DNA from: Emcibacter sp.
GTDB lineage: Bacteria > Pseudomonadota > Alphaproteobacteria > Sphingomonadales > Emcibacteraceae
NCBI GenBank assembly: GCA_023142175.1
Contig: JAGLJX010000191.1
Location: 1-7,783, forward strand
DNA length: 7,783 nt
Direction: 5' to 3'
The stretch's first letter is position 1; each line of letters starts with the position of its first letter. The position numbers and the translations under genes are program-made. The notes beneath the pieces were generated by a model that saw only the letters and a list, made by a program, of their open reading frames with translations, was not told where the DNA came from and searched no databases. Below, one piece after another: positions 1 through 6,830 of this stretch.

Positions 1-963
1 ATAAGGCCTGTCAGAAGTCAGTGCATCATAAATATCAGCGACTGCTACTATTCTTGCCGCCATACAAATCTCATCACCTTTCAATCCGTCAGGATACCCT
101 GACCCATCCAGTTTCTCATGATGATGGGTCGCGATGTCGACTATATCCTCATCCCAGTTGCTTTTTTTCAAAATATGGCCACTTTTACTGGCATGGCTCA
201 TCATTATTTTCCATTCGGCAGAGGTGAGTTTGGTTGGCTTATCCAATATTTTTAGTGGTATTAGGGACTTGCCAATATCATGTACCATGCCGCCAACAGC
301 CAGCTTTTGTAGATCAGATTTTTTAAGGCCGATCAACATACCAAAAGAGGTTAAGTAGCCACAAACCATCATGCTATGGCGGAAAGTATAGTTGTGATGC
401 TGACGTATGGCATTCATCCAGTCGGTGAGGCCATCCTGCGCCGTAGCTTCAATGATCAGCTCGCAGCTATTCTTCACCTCAGCTTGGGCAACTTCAAGCC
501 CTGCCGCAGCATTATTGAAGGTCGTCTCCACCGCCTTCAGGCTGACTTTTAGGGCAGATTCCTGAATTTTGGATAATTTTGACCATGCTTTTTTAACAGT
601 GTGATTAACCAGGTCCCCCATGATCTCAATGAAGTTACTGTCGGGGCAGGGATAGGCAATATAATCTGTTGCCCCAAGGATATTAGATTGTACTATTGCC
701 CGTCTGTTAAAGGTATCAAGTAAAAATAACACTGGGGTATCTTCCCTCTCCGACAGGGCCATTTTATCTTTCAGTGGACGAAGGACTTCTGGATCTTCCA
801 GATTAACCTGTATGATAATGAGTAACGACCTTTTGAAGTCTTCCGCCTTTAGCGACTTCACATCCACCAGATTGACATCGTGGTAGCGTTTTACCACATC
901 AATGAATGATTTATCGTGCCTGCCATTGTCAAGGACAATGGTTACATATTGTTTTCCAAGCAT
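1..963 (-). CDS. HD-GYP domain protein with receiver-like N-terminus (copy 1, 3' end cut off by window)
   Basis: Open frame of 321 codons from an ATG at 963-961 to the window edge; the C-terminus lies outside. Residues 1-120 resemble a response-regulator receiver (end motif GATDY..YPCPD at 97-108), but the usual phospho-acceptor position holds Asn54, the switch Thr and the conserved Lys are absent, so it is probably a pseudo-receiver. Residues 125-180 form a helical linker. Residues 190 onward are an HD-GYP domain: H196, H228-D229 (VHDIGK), H257, H281-H282, the GYP motif HHEKLDGSGYP and D310 in ADIYDALTSDRPY, so every expected metal ligand is visible. The family hydrolyses cyclic-di-GMP, so this copy is predicted to be an active phosphodiesterase in the cytosol. 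It aligns without gaps with the neighbouring gene at 1200-2276 (about 201 of 320 residues identical by hand count). The ribosome binding site is weak (AAAGAT). The input signal is unknown. Confidence 0.93.
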   Translation of the reverse strand, partial: MLGKQYVTIVLDNGRHDKSFIDVVKRYHDVNLVDVKSLKAEDFKRSLLIIIQVNLEDPEVLRPLKDKMALSEREDTPVLFLLDTFNRRAIVQSNILGATDYIAYPCPDSNFIEIMGDLVNHTVKKAWSKLSKIQESALKVSLKAVETTFNNAAAGLEVAQAEVKNSCELIIEATAQDGLTDWMNAIRQHHNYTFRHSMMVCGYLTSFGMLIGLKKSDLQKLAVGGMVHDIGKSLIPLKILDKPTKLTSAEWKIMMSHASKSGHILKKSNWDEDIVDIATHHHEKLDGSGYPDGLKGDEICMAARIVAVADIYDALTSDRPY

Positions 964-1058
964 TTTATCTTTGCAACCCCATTTAGACTGTTTTTAGCTA
1001 AGTTTCTGCCCGTTTTGGAAACTATGGAGGAAAATAGCAATTTAAGGTTGCTAATTTA

Positions 1059-1199
1059 TTAACATGGGTATTTTTTGCTGTGTCGGCTGCTGTTTTTTTC
1101 GGATAAAATGATAGTTTGGAAGGCTTTAACCGGTGGTATATTCAGGCGCCCTTCCATGCCAAGCATGACAATCAGTTTTTTTCTGAGGACATTGCCGGG
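1059..1199 (-). pseudogene. Decayed 3' remnant of a third HD-GYP gene
   Basis: Directly after the stop codon of the upstream HD-GYP gene, the sequence again encodes the tail of an HD-GYP protein. From 1166 leftwards it reads MLGMEGRLN...VKAFQ, matching MLGMENKLD...VKAFR at residues 334-349 of the intact copy (12 of 25 aligned residues identical). Further upstream the DNA also matches: CCGGCAATG at 1198-1190 equals the codons for Pro-Ala-Met 323-325 of the intact gene, about 112 bases away. The two matching parts are in different frames; they join if one A is restored to the run of seven A at 1182-1176, giving PAMSSEKK-LIVMLGME. The frame then runs to a TAA at 1061-1059. There is no start codon region, no HD motif and no GYP motif, so this is a leftover tail, not a gene. 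It could instead be a diverged tandem duplication of only the gene's 3' end. Confidence 0.75.
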
Positions 1200-2276
1200 C
1201 TATTCTTCTTCCGGTATGACGACTGGGCGAAAGGCTTTTACGAGAGAAATATCCAGTTTATTCTCCATCCCTAACATTGTTTCAAATGCTTTTTCTGCTG
1301 TCATTGCCGGTTTATTAGATCGCTTGTCGGTCAGGTCGGCGAAGACATTGGCAATACTCACCGTTCTTACAATATCGCTGATCTCATCCCCTTTCAGCCC
1401 GTCTGGATAGCCAGAACCATCAAGGTTTTCATGATGATGTGCGGCAATGTCTACTATCACTTCATCCCAGTTAGTCCCCTTTAGGATAAGCTTGCTGTCA
1501 TTGGGGTGGTTGTCCATGATTTTTTGTTCTTCTTTAGTAAGTTTGGTGGGCTTTTCAAGTATTTCCAGAGAAATCGCGGCTTTGCCAATATCATGTACCA
1601 TGCCGCCTATTGCGAGCAATTGTAAATCAGATTTTTTGATGCCAATCAGCATACCAAAAGACACAAGATAACCGCAAACCATCATGCTATGCCGGTAAGT
1701 CGAGTTATGATGTTGCTTAATGGCATCCATCCAGTCATTCAAACCATCTTTTGCGGTGGCCTCAACAATAAGGTTACAGCTGTCTTTGACATCATCCTGA
1801 GAAACTTCCAAGCCACGTGCGGCATTATGGAATGTTTTTTCCACAACTTTCAGACTGACCTTGAGGGCTTCTTCCTGTATTTCAGTTAGTTTTTCCCATG
1901 CTTTTTCAACTGTTCGGTTGATTAAATTTTCTAGAAGTTGAATGAATTTTTTATCCGGGCAGGGATAGACTGTATAGTCGGTTGCGCCCAATGTGTTGGC
2001 CTGAACCACTTCTCGTCGGGAGAATTCATGAAGCAGAAATAGTGTTGGAATATGGCTGCGTTCAGGCAGCAACATTATTTCCTTAAGGGGCGTTATGGAG
2101 TTTTGATCATTCAGATCAACCTGAACAATAATCACTGTAGATTTTATGAGGTCTTCTGGTTTAACAGAATTTACATCTACCAGAATAATATCTTTATAGT
2201 GTTTAACCAGATCAATATAAGACTTGTTCTTTATATTGTTATCTTGAATAATTGTTATATGTGATTTTTCAGACAT
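1200..2276 (-). CDS. HD-GYP domain protein with receiver-like N-terminus (copy 2), metal site altered
   Basis: Complete gene of 358 codons, ATG at 2276-2274 with AGAGAAG just upstream, TAG at 1202-1200. Residues 1-120 are receiver-like: an acidic residue at D12, D54 near the phospho-acceptor position, and the GATDY..YPCPD end, but Tyr stands where the conserved Lys should be and the switch Thr is missing. A helical linker (about 121-180) leads into the HD-GYP domain: H196, H228-D229 (VHDIGK), H257, H281-H282 and HHENLDGSGYPDGLKGDEI are intact. The last ligand of the HD superfamily, normally Asp in AD.(Y/F)DAL, is Asn310 here (IANVFADLTDKRS), and the following Asp-Ala is swapped to Ala-Asp. 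Copy 1 keeps this Asp. The family degrades cyclic-di-GMP; here activity may be lost or changed, leaving a binding or partner role. It lies 82 bases after moaB, a spacer with no convincing promoter or terminator that I can see. Confidence 0.93.
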   Translation of the reverse strand: MSEKSHITIIQDNNIKNKSYIDLVKHYKDIILVDVNSVKPEDLIKSTVIIVQVDLNDQNSITPLKEIMLLPERSHIPTLFLLHEFSRREVVQANTLGATDYTVYPCPDKKFIQLLENLINRTVEKAWEKLTEIQEEALKVSLKVVEKTFHNAARGLEVSQDDVKDSCNLIVEATAKDGLNDWMDAIKQHHNSTYRHSMMVCGYLVSFGMLIGIKKSDLQLLAIGGMVHDIGKAAISLEILEKPTKLTKEEQKIMDNHPNDSKLILKGTNWDEVIVDIAAHHHENLDGSGYPDGLKGDEISDIVRTVSIANVFADLTDKRSNKPAMTAEKAFETMLGMENKLDISLVKAFRPVVIPEEE

Positions 2277-2358
2277 TTTCTTCTCTAGAGCATCAATTTT
2301 TATTACGAGATCACCCTACAGCTATAATGTTGAATATTGGTAAATAATACACCAAATT

Positions 2359-2883
2359 CTATTCGATTAGTCTGGGCATCATCTCCGCAAAGTTGCAGGG
2401 GCGAAAACGAATATCCAGTTGTTCTTTTAAAATATTGTCCCAACCGTCTTTGCAGGCACCGTTTGAGCCGGGCAAGGCGAACATATATGTTCCATTCGCA
2501 ACACCGCCAGTTGCCCGACTTTGGACAGTAGACGTGCCGATAATTTTATAGGATGTCAGGCGGAACATTTCACCGAATCCCTCTATTTCTTTTTCATAAA
2601 GGCTGTGAAATACTTCCGGCGTGATATCCCGACCCGTCAGGCCCGTACCGCCGGTGGAAATAATTACCTGAATACCATCATCATTAATCCATTCTGTCAA
2701 TTGGGCAGAAAGTTTTTCTTTTTCATCCCGGACAATGGTGCGGGCAGCCAGAATATGACCGCCGTCATGTAAACGATCCACCAATATCTGACCAGAGGTA
2801 TCATTCTCCAGCGTGCGGGTGTCGGATACAGTTAGGATGGCAATTTTCAGGGGTGTAAATTCTATTGAATTATCGAGAGGCAT
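2359..2883 (-). CDS. moaB: Molybdenum cofactor biosynthesis protein MoaB (MogA/MoaB family)
   Basis: A 174-residue protein that fits the family length (about 170-180). It carries the family signature: ILTVSDTR (16-23), ISTGGTGLTGRD (75-86), the GFGEMFR segment (102-108) and FALPGSNGACKDGW (135-148). Members bind molybdopterin and activate it by adenylylation before molybdenum insertion, in the cytosol; in some bacteria MogA does this and the MoaB paralogue is less active, so the exact role depends on what else the genome has. I chose the ATG at 2883 because the conserved part begins shortly after it. A longer reading from 2946 would add 21 residues lying wholly inside the upstream transglycosylase gene in another frame. 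The chosen start overlaps the end of that gene by 14 bases, which suggests translational coupling in one operon. No other cofactor-synthesis gene is nearby. Confidence 0.93.
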   Translation of the reverse strand: MPLDNSIEFTPLKIAILTVSDTRTLENDTSGQILVDRLHDGGHILAARTIVRDEKEKLSAQLTEWINDDGIQVIISTGGTGLTGRDITPEVFHSLYEKEIEGFGEMFRLTSYKIIGTSTVQSRATGGVANGTYMFALPGSNGACKDGWDNILKEQLDIRFRPCNFAEMMPRLIE

Positions 2884-4729
2884 GTTCTTGTCTTTTATCC
2901 TTATTATCGTCCTGTGGTATATACATGGGCCAACCGCCCATTGCAACCATATCCAGAGAACGGGTGGGTTGCTGCATTCTCATGCGGTAAATCCAGTAGT
3001 TACTGATGACCCGTTCAATATAATTTCGGGTTTCCCGTGCGGGAATGGTTTCGATGAACAGCAGGGGATCATTCTGAAAATTGGTTTTCCGCTCCCACTT
3101 TCTGAGGTTCCCCGGACCGGCATTATAGGCCGTAAGGGTCTTGAACAGATTACCTCCTGAAAAACCCTTGCCCAACATACTATGTACATATTGCTGACCC
3201 AGAGCCATGTTATAGCGTGGGTCATCCAATTTGATTCGGCTACCGTACCTTAGTGACCTGTCACTGGAAATATAGCTGGCAGTGCGGGGCATGACCTGCA
3301 TTAAACCTCTGGCACCGGCATGACTTTTTGCCCAGCTGTTAAATTCTGATTCCTGCCGCATGATGCCAAACATCAGGGCGCGGTCTATGGTAAAACCACC
3401 TTCTGGTTCCGTATTGGGAATGGGATAAAGGGTGCTGTCCAGTGCTGTGCGGCGTTTTTGTTCCTCGATCTTGCCAATTTTGAGCTGGGTTCCGGCAAGC
3501 CCCAGTTTGGCGGCAAGGCCAAGTAGCGCTTCATGGCGGTAGTCCCTTGCACGTCGCCAAGTGTTGCTGAGTTCCATATCAGCCAGCATTATCTTATCGA
3601 TTTGGGACAGGGCGATTGTCCTTTGGACGCTTTGTATGCCCTTGATCAAGTCATAATGATCTTTAGTAAATAGCGGGGCTGCCCAATTGAGACTGGGTTT
3701 CTGCCCCAATTGACGGGCTGCGATAAGACCGTAAAAAGTTCTGTGAAAGCTGGTGGCTTTATAGAGAAGTTCGGTTACCTTCTCAGGCTGACGGCATATC
3801 AGATATGCCCGCGCAGCCCAATAAGAACCGGCGGCGGCCGTCCAATCCCCGGCAACGGATGAATAGGCGACCTTTTCAAAATGCATTGCCGCTTGTGAAC
3901 AGTCATTGAGCCGCCACGCGGCAAGCCCCGCTATCCAATCGGGCTGTGAGATAATGTCTCTCGCTTGTCCTGCGGCAATTTTTCCCAAGGCTAATGCCTT
4001 TGCATCCTGATTATCAGAAAAATATCCGCCGGCAATATCGGCCAGTAATATATTAAATTCCTTTGATGACAAGAGGGCGCGGCTTTCAAAAGCCCATAGT
4101 CTTTTTTCAGCTCTCTCGGGACTGCGGCGGCGCAGATAGCGTTTAATTTTCTTTTTCAGGCGGTAAACATCAACACGATCGGCCTTTTTTTTAAGTAGCG
4201 GTTTGGCAATAGATGTATTTGGTTTAGCAACCGCTACCACGGGTTCAGTTTTTGTTTTTTTCTTACGTATAGGCTTATCAGCTGGGAAATTTAAGGCGAG
4301 TGTTGATAATGGTTTATGAAGCTTTTTGACGTTCCCCCTATTTTTCTTTTTGGCGAGGGCGTAAATTCTTTTGGCACCGGGATGATCCGGATAGTTCAGC
4401 ATCCACTTGGCAAGCTCTTTGTAGCGGGAACTGTAAGCCGTTGGATGCATATAACGCTGATATAGAACATGACCAAGTAGAAGTTTTTTATCCAGTTGTT
4501 TAATCAACCGATCAGCCTTCCTCCATTTGCCCTTTGCCTGCAGATTGAAGATACGCTTGTAAAGTTTAACGTCAGAGGGGGCGAGAGTGGTAATTTCTAT
4601 GGGATACTTAGTCGTAATATCCGTTATCTGTGTCGTGGGCAGGCTACTCGTTTCGCCGTATGCAAATCCCGGACAAAGAATAAGAAGCCACAATAGCATA
4701 ATTCTTTTAGGGAGTGCGCAATGCATCAT
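2870..4729 (-). CDS. slt: Soluble lytic murein transglycosylase (Slt70-like, SLT domain), exported
   Basis: A 619-residue periplasmic enzyme that cleaves peptidoglycan glycan strands between MurNAc and GlcNAc, forming 1,6-anhydro-MurNAc ends. The N-terminus is a signal peptide: positive start, hydrophobic core (about 10-22), likely cleavage after AYG at residue 25. There is no lipobox cysteine at the cleavage site, so a soluble form is expected. Residues 40-430 are helical, as in the superhelical domain of E. coli Slt70 (645 residues), interrupted by a Lys/Arg-rich stretch at about 128-203. The catalytic SLT domain (about 445-585) shows the catalytic Glu460 in MRQESEFN, GLMQVMP (475-481), AYNAGPGN (534-541) and ARETRNYI (564-571). 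The gene starts with ATGA, its start overlapping the TGA of the uracil-DNA glycosylase gene by 4 bases, and its end overlaps moaB by 14 bases. An alternative start at Met2 or Met11 would leave a usable signal peptide. Confidence 0.95.
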   Translation of the reverse strand: MMHCALPKRIMLLWLLILCPGFAYGETSSLPTTQITDITTKYPIEITTLAPSDVKLYKRIFNLQAKGKWRKADRLIKQLDKKLLLGHVLYQRYMHPTAYSSRYKELAKWMLNYPDHPGAKRIYALAKKKNRGNVKKLHKPLSTLALNFPADKPIRKKKTKTEPVVAVAKPNTSIAKPLLKKKADRVDVYRLKKKIKRYLRRRSPERAEKRLWAFESRALLSSKEFNILLADIAGGYFSDNQDAKALALGKIAAGQARDIISQPDWIAGLAAWRLNDCSQAAMHFEKVAYSSVAGDWTAAAGSYWAARAYLICRQPEKVTELLYKATSFHRTFYGLIAARQLGQKPSLNWAAPLFTKDHYDLIKGIQSVQRTIALSQIDKIMLADMELSNTWRRARDYRHEALLGLAAKLGLAGTQLKIGKIEEQKRRTALDSTLYPIPNTEPEGGFTIDRALMFGIMRQESEFNSWAKSHAGARGLMQVMPRTASYISSDRSLRYGSRIKLDDPRYNMALGQQYVHSMLGKGFSGGNLFKTLTAYNAGPGNLRKWERKTNFQNDPLLFIETIPARETRNYIERVISNYWIYRMRMQQPTRSLDMVAMGGWPMYIPQDDNKDKRQEHASR

Positions 4730-5520
4730 AGCGCCAGCTCCTCAATTTTAGCCTTAATTTCCAGAAGGTCCTGCCAAGTATCGCCCTTGGATTTGGGCTG
4801 GCGCAATAGATAGGCCGGATGAAACAGGGGCCGGGTCGGAATTTTACTTCCCTTCAGGTCATACGCGGCCCATTTGCCCCGCGCTCGGGTGATTCCCACA
4901 GCGCTGTCCAGAAGGTTTGTGGTTGATATTCCGCCCAGAAGAATGATCAGTTTAGGATTGAACAGCTCGATCTGCCTTTTAATGAAAGGCATACAGATGG
5001 TTATTTCCTCTGGTGTGGGTTTGCGGTTGCCCGGCGGCCTCCAGGGCAGGATATTAGTAATGTAAAAATCCGTTTCCCGGTTAAGGTCAATCGCCTTGAA
5101 CATCTTGTCCAGAAGTTGGCCAATTTCTCCTACGAAAGGCCTGCCCTGCCGGTCTTCATCAACGCCGGGGGCTTCGCCAATCAACATAATATCGCTGTCT
5201 GGATTGCCATCGGAAAATACGGTGTGAGTCGCTGTTTTCTTCAGGCGACAGCCCTCAAAGTTATTAACCGCCTTTTCCAGAGCTTCCAGAGTAGTGCAGG
5301 AAGCGGCCTGTTTTTCTGCTTCCGCAGCGATTTGATCTACAGAGGCGAGCAGGGAAGGTGCTGTGGCTTTCGGGTTTTCAGCTTTTTTTGCGGGCGGCGC
5401 AGACAGGGCGAACCAATCCAGTGTTTCGTCGCCAATTGCTTCGTCAACACCTGAGTCCATATACCATTGGAGCAAGGAAGTTATATCCCTGTTTTCTATG
5501 TTCCCTTTGTTATATTCCAT
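4726..5520 (-). CDS. Uracil-DNA glycosylase, family-4-like, with incomplete Fe-S cysteine set
   Basis: A 264-residue base-excision repair enzyme that removes uracil from DNA. The first 85 residues are a poorly conserved, Ala-rich extension. The catalytic domain shows the family-4 motif GEAPGVDED (115-123), GRPFVG (126-131), PWRPPGNR (159-166) and HPAYLLR (234-240). Classical family-4 enzymes hold a 4Fe-4S cluster with four cysteines; here two of those positions are changed: Phe88 instead of the first Cys of CxxC (FEGC, C91 kept) and Trp160 instead of the Cys before RPPGNR. C176 is kept; C75 is an extra one outside the motif. The cluster is therefore probably absent or different. From memory, a related class without the cluster has been described from Bradyrhizobium. 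The start ATG at 5520 has AGGT a few bases upstream. It is the first gene of the leftward operon and its TGA overlaps the start of the transglycosylase gene. Confidence 0.92.
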   Translation of the reverse strand: MEYNKGNIENRDITSLLQWYMDSGVDEAIGDETLDWFALSAPPAKKAENPKATAPSLLASVDQIAAEAEKQAASCTTLEALEKAVNNFEGCRLKKTATHTVFSDGNPDSDIMLIGEAPGVDEDRQGRPFVGEIGQLLDKMFKAIDLNRETDFYITNILPWRPPGNRKPTPEEITICMPFIKRQIELFNPKLIILLGGISTTNLLDSAVGITRARGKWAAYDLKGSKIPTRPLFHPAYLLRQPKSKGDTWQDLLEIKAKIEELAL

Positions 5521-5720
5521 ATGACCTATATTAAGCGAAACCCGTTATTTATTAGTTACTATAGTTTTTTATATTATGCATTTCATGTCTGATGATGCAA
5601 TCGGGAAGATAATATTTCAGAATTTAGCCCAAATTAAGCTATTACACTCATTTACTTTTAATCTAAATCAATGTAGCAAAGCTTGTACTTAGGATATTAG
5701 GATTAGTTGATCCATTAATA
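5521..5720. promoter_or_regulatory. Divergent intergenic region between glycosylase operon and desaturase
   Basis: This 200-base AT-rich spacer must hold promoters for both directions. Leftward, the best candidate is TTGCAT (5600-5595) with 16 bases to CATAAT (5578-5573), about 50 bases before the glycosylase start; the -35 match is poor. Rightward, TTAAGC (5634-5639), 17 bases and TTTAAT (5657-5662) is a weak candidate for the desaturase. A short tandem repeat, TTAGGATA then TTAGGATT (5689-5704), lies just before the desaturase start; its meaning is unknown. I see no strong palindrome here and no copy of the CAAAC...GTTTG operator found downstream at 6831. Confidence 0.4.
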
Positions 5721-6782
5721 ATGAAGGTTTCCAGAATGCTTAATGAAATGAAAGCCAAGGCAGAAGAATTTCCCCTGAAAGAATCCAGAGCAATGGTTAA
5801 GGATTTGATGAAGGCAAATCAGGCCATATACTGGTTTGATTTTCTGTTTTCGCTGACCTTGGGGGCTAGCGCTTTTGCGGTAACTGTAATTTCGGAAAGC
5901 TTTTCAACGGTTGGAATAGTGGCGTATTTTGTAGCGGTTTTTGCCCTGTATCGTTCTGTGATTTTTATTCATGAAATCGTCCATTTCAAAAAAGGCAGCA
6001 TGGTCGCGTTCAAATTTGTTTGGAACGTCGCCTGTGGATTTTTGGTGATGGTTCCTATCTTTATGTATCAGGGTGTGCATTTAGATCACCATAAGAGAGA
6101 TATATATGGCACCAAACTGGATGGAGAATATCTACCCTTTGGTGCTCAAAATCCATGGAAAAATGTTTGGTATGTAATTTCATCAATCTTTTTGCCCGGT
6201 CTTATTGCACTCAGATACATTATCCTCACGCCCCTAAGCTGGATTATCCCGCCCCTTGGTCGACTTCTCTGGAAACGTGCTTCTTCTCTGACGATTGATC
6301 TGGATTATGTTCGTCCAGATAAAACCGATCGTGATGGAAAATATCTGAAACTGCAGGAGACATTTGCGGTGGGCTACGGATGGCTTGCCATAGCACTTTG
6401 GTATTATGGATTTCTGCCAATTAAATTCTTTGCCGTATGGTATCTTGTAGTCTTTTTAGTGCTGCTTATGAATAGTATCCGCACCTTGGGCGCACATGCT
6501 TACCGTAATCCGGGGGAGGAGAAAATGACAGTAGCTGAGCAATTTTTAGATTCCGTTGATGTTCCGGGAGGTTTTTTGTCTGCTTTGTGGGCGCCCGTAG
6601 GGTTGCGATTTCATGCAACTCATCACCTGTTCCCTAATATGCCGTATCATTCGCTGGGGACAGCCTATAAACGGTTGAAAGAGAACCTGCCCAAAAGTCA
6701 CCTTTATCTAGAGGCCTCGCGTCCGACTTTGTTTCATGCCATGAAAACCCTGTGGCGGGATGCGGCCAACAGCCAGAAGTAA
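5721..6782 (+). CDS. Membrane fatty-acid desaturase (di-iron, three histidine boxes)
   Basis: A 353-residue integral membrane protein of the fatty-acid desaturase family, which introduces double bonds into acyl chains with oxygen and electrons from a ferredoxin or cytochrome partner. The three histidine boxes that bind the di-iron centre are visible: HEIVH (84-88), HLDHH (120-124) and HATHH (298-302), plus His259 in RTLGAHAYRN, typical of the family. Hydrophobic segments lie at about 38-56, 62-82, 101-117, 150-172 and 217-252, giving the usual topology with the boxes on the cytosolic side. The position and chain specificity cannot be told from sequence alone. Start: the ATG at 5721 has no clear ribosome binding site, while the in-frame ATG at 5736 (Met6) has AAGG eight bases before it, so the true start may be 15 bases later. 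It is divergent from the glycosylase operon; no reductase or electron carrier gene is adjacent. A carotenoid-type hydroxylase is a less likely alternative. Confidence 0.9.
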   Translation: MKVSRMLNEMKAKAEEFPLKESRAMVKDLMKANQAIYWFDFLFSLTLGASAFAVTVISESFSTVGIVAYFVAVFALYRSVIFIHEIVHFKKGSMVAFKFVWNVACGFLVMVPIFMYQGVHLDHHKRDIYGTKLDGEYLPFGAQNPWKNVWYVISSIFLPGLIALRYIILTPLSWIIPPLGRLLWKRASSLTIDLDYVRPDKTDRDGKYLKLQETFAVGYGWLAIALWYYGFLPIKFFAVWYLVVFLVLLMNSIRTLGAHAYRNPGEEKMTVAEQFLDSVDVPGGFLSALWAPVGLRFHATHHLFPNMPYHSLGTAYKRLKENLPKSHLYLEASRPTLFHAMKTLWRDAANSQK

Positions 6783-6830
6783 TAAGTCGTACAAATCAAC
6801 CCAGATAGTGATTGATGCGGTCTATTGTTA

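Noticed and set aside
1031..1056. Hairpin TAGCAA/TTGCTA followed by TTTT on the minus strand, a possible terminator between the remnant and copy 1
   Set aside because: The stem has only six AT-rich pairs and a seven-base loop, too weak to call.
1075..1410. 111-codon plus-strand open frame across the end of copy 2 and the remnant
   Set aside because: It is antisense to the HD-GYP tail and the remnant, shows no recognisable domain and has no supporting ribosome binding site.
134..1671. Two 74-codon plus-strand open frames with similar sequences (134-358 and 1447-1671), which look like a conserved small gene pair
   Set aside because: They lie antisense within matching parts of the two HD-GYP paralogues; their similarity and equal length follow from the gap-free homology of the opposite strand.
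1..2276. Tandem HD-GYP copies as an assembly artefact
   Set aside because: The copies are only about 63% identical in protein and have different flanks, so they are real diverged paralogues.
2337..2355. Inverted repeat TTGGT/ACCAA after moaB
   Set aside because: Five-base arms with a nine-base loop and no T-run; could be chance in AT-rich DNA.
2884..2946. Longer N-terminus for MoaB starting at 2946
   Set aside because: The added 21 residues are unlike the family and lie in another frame of the transglycosylase gene; the ATG at 2883 fits the family length.
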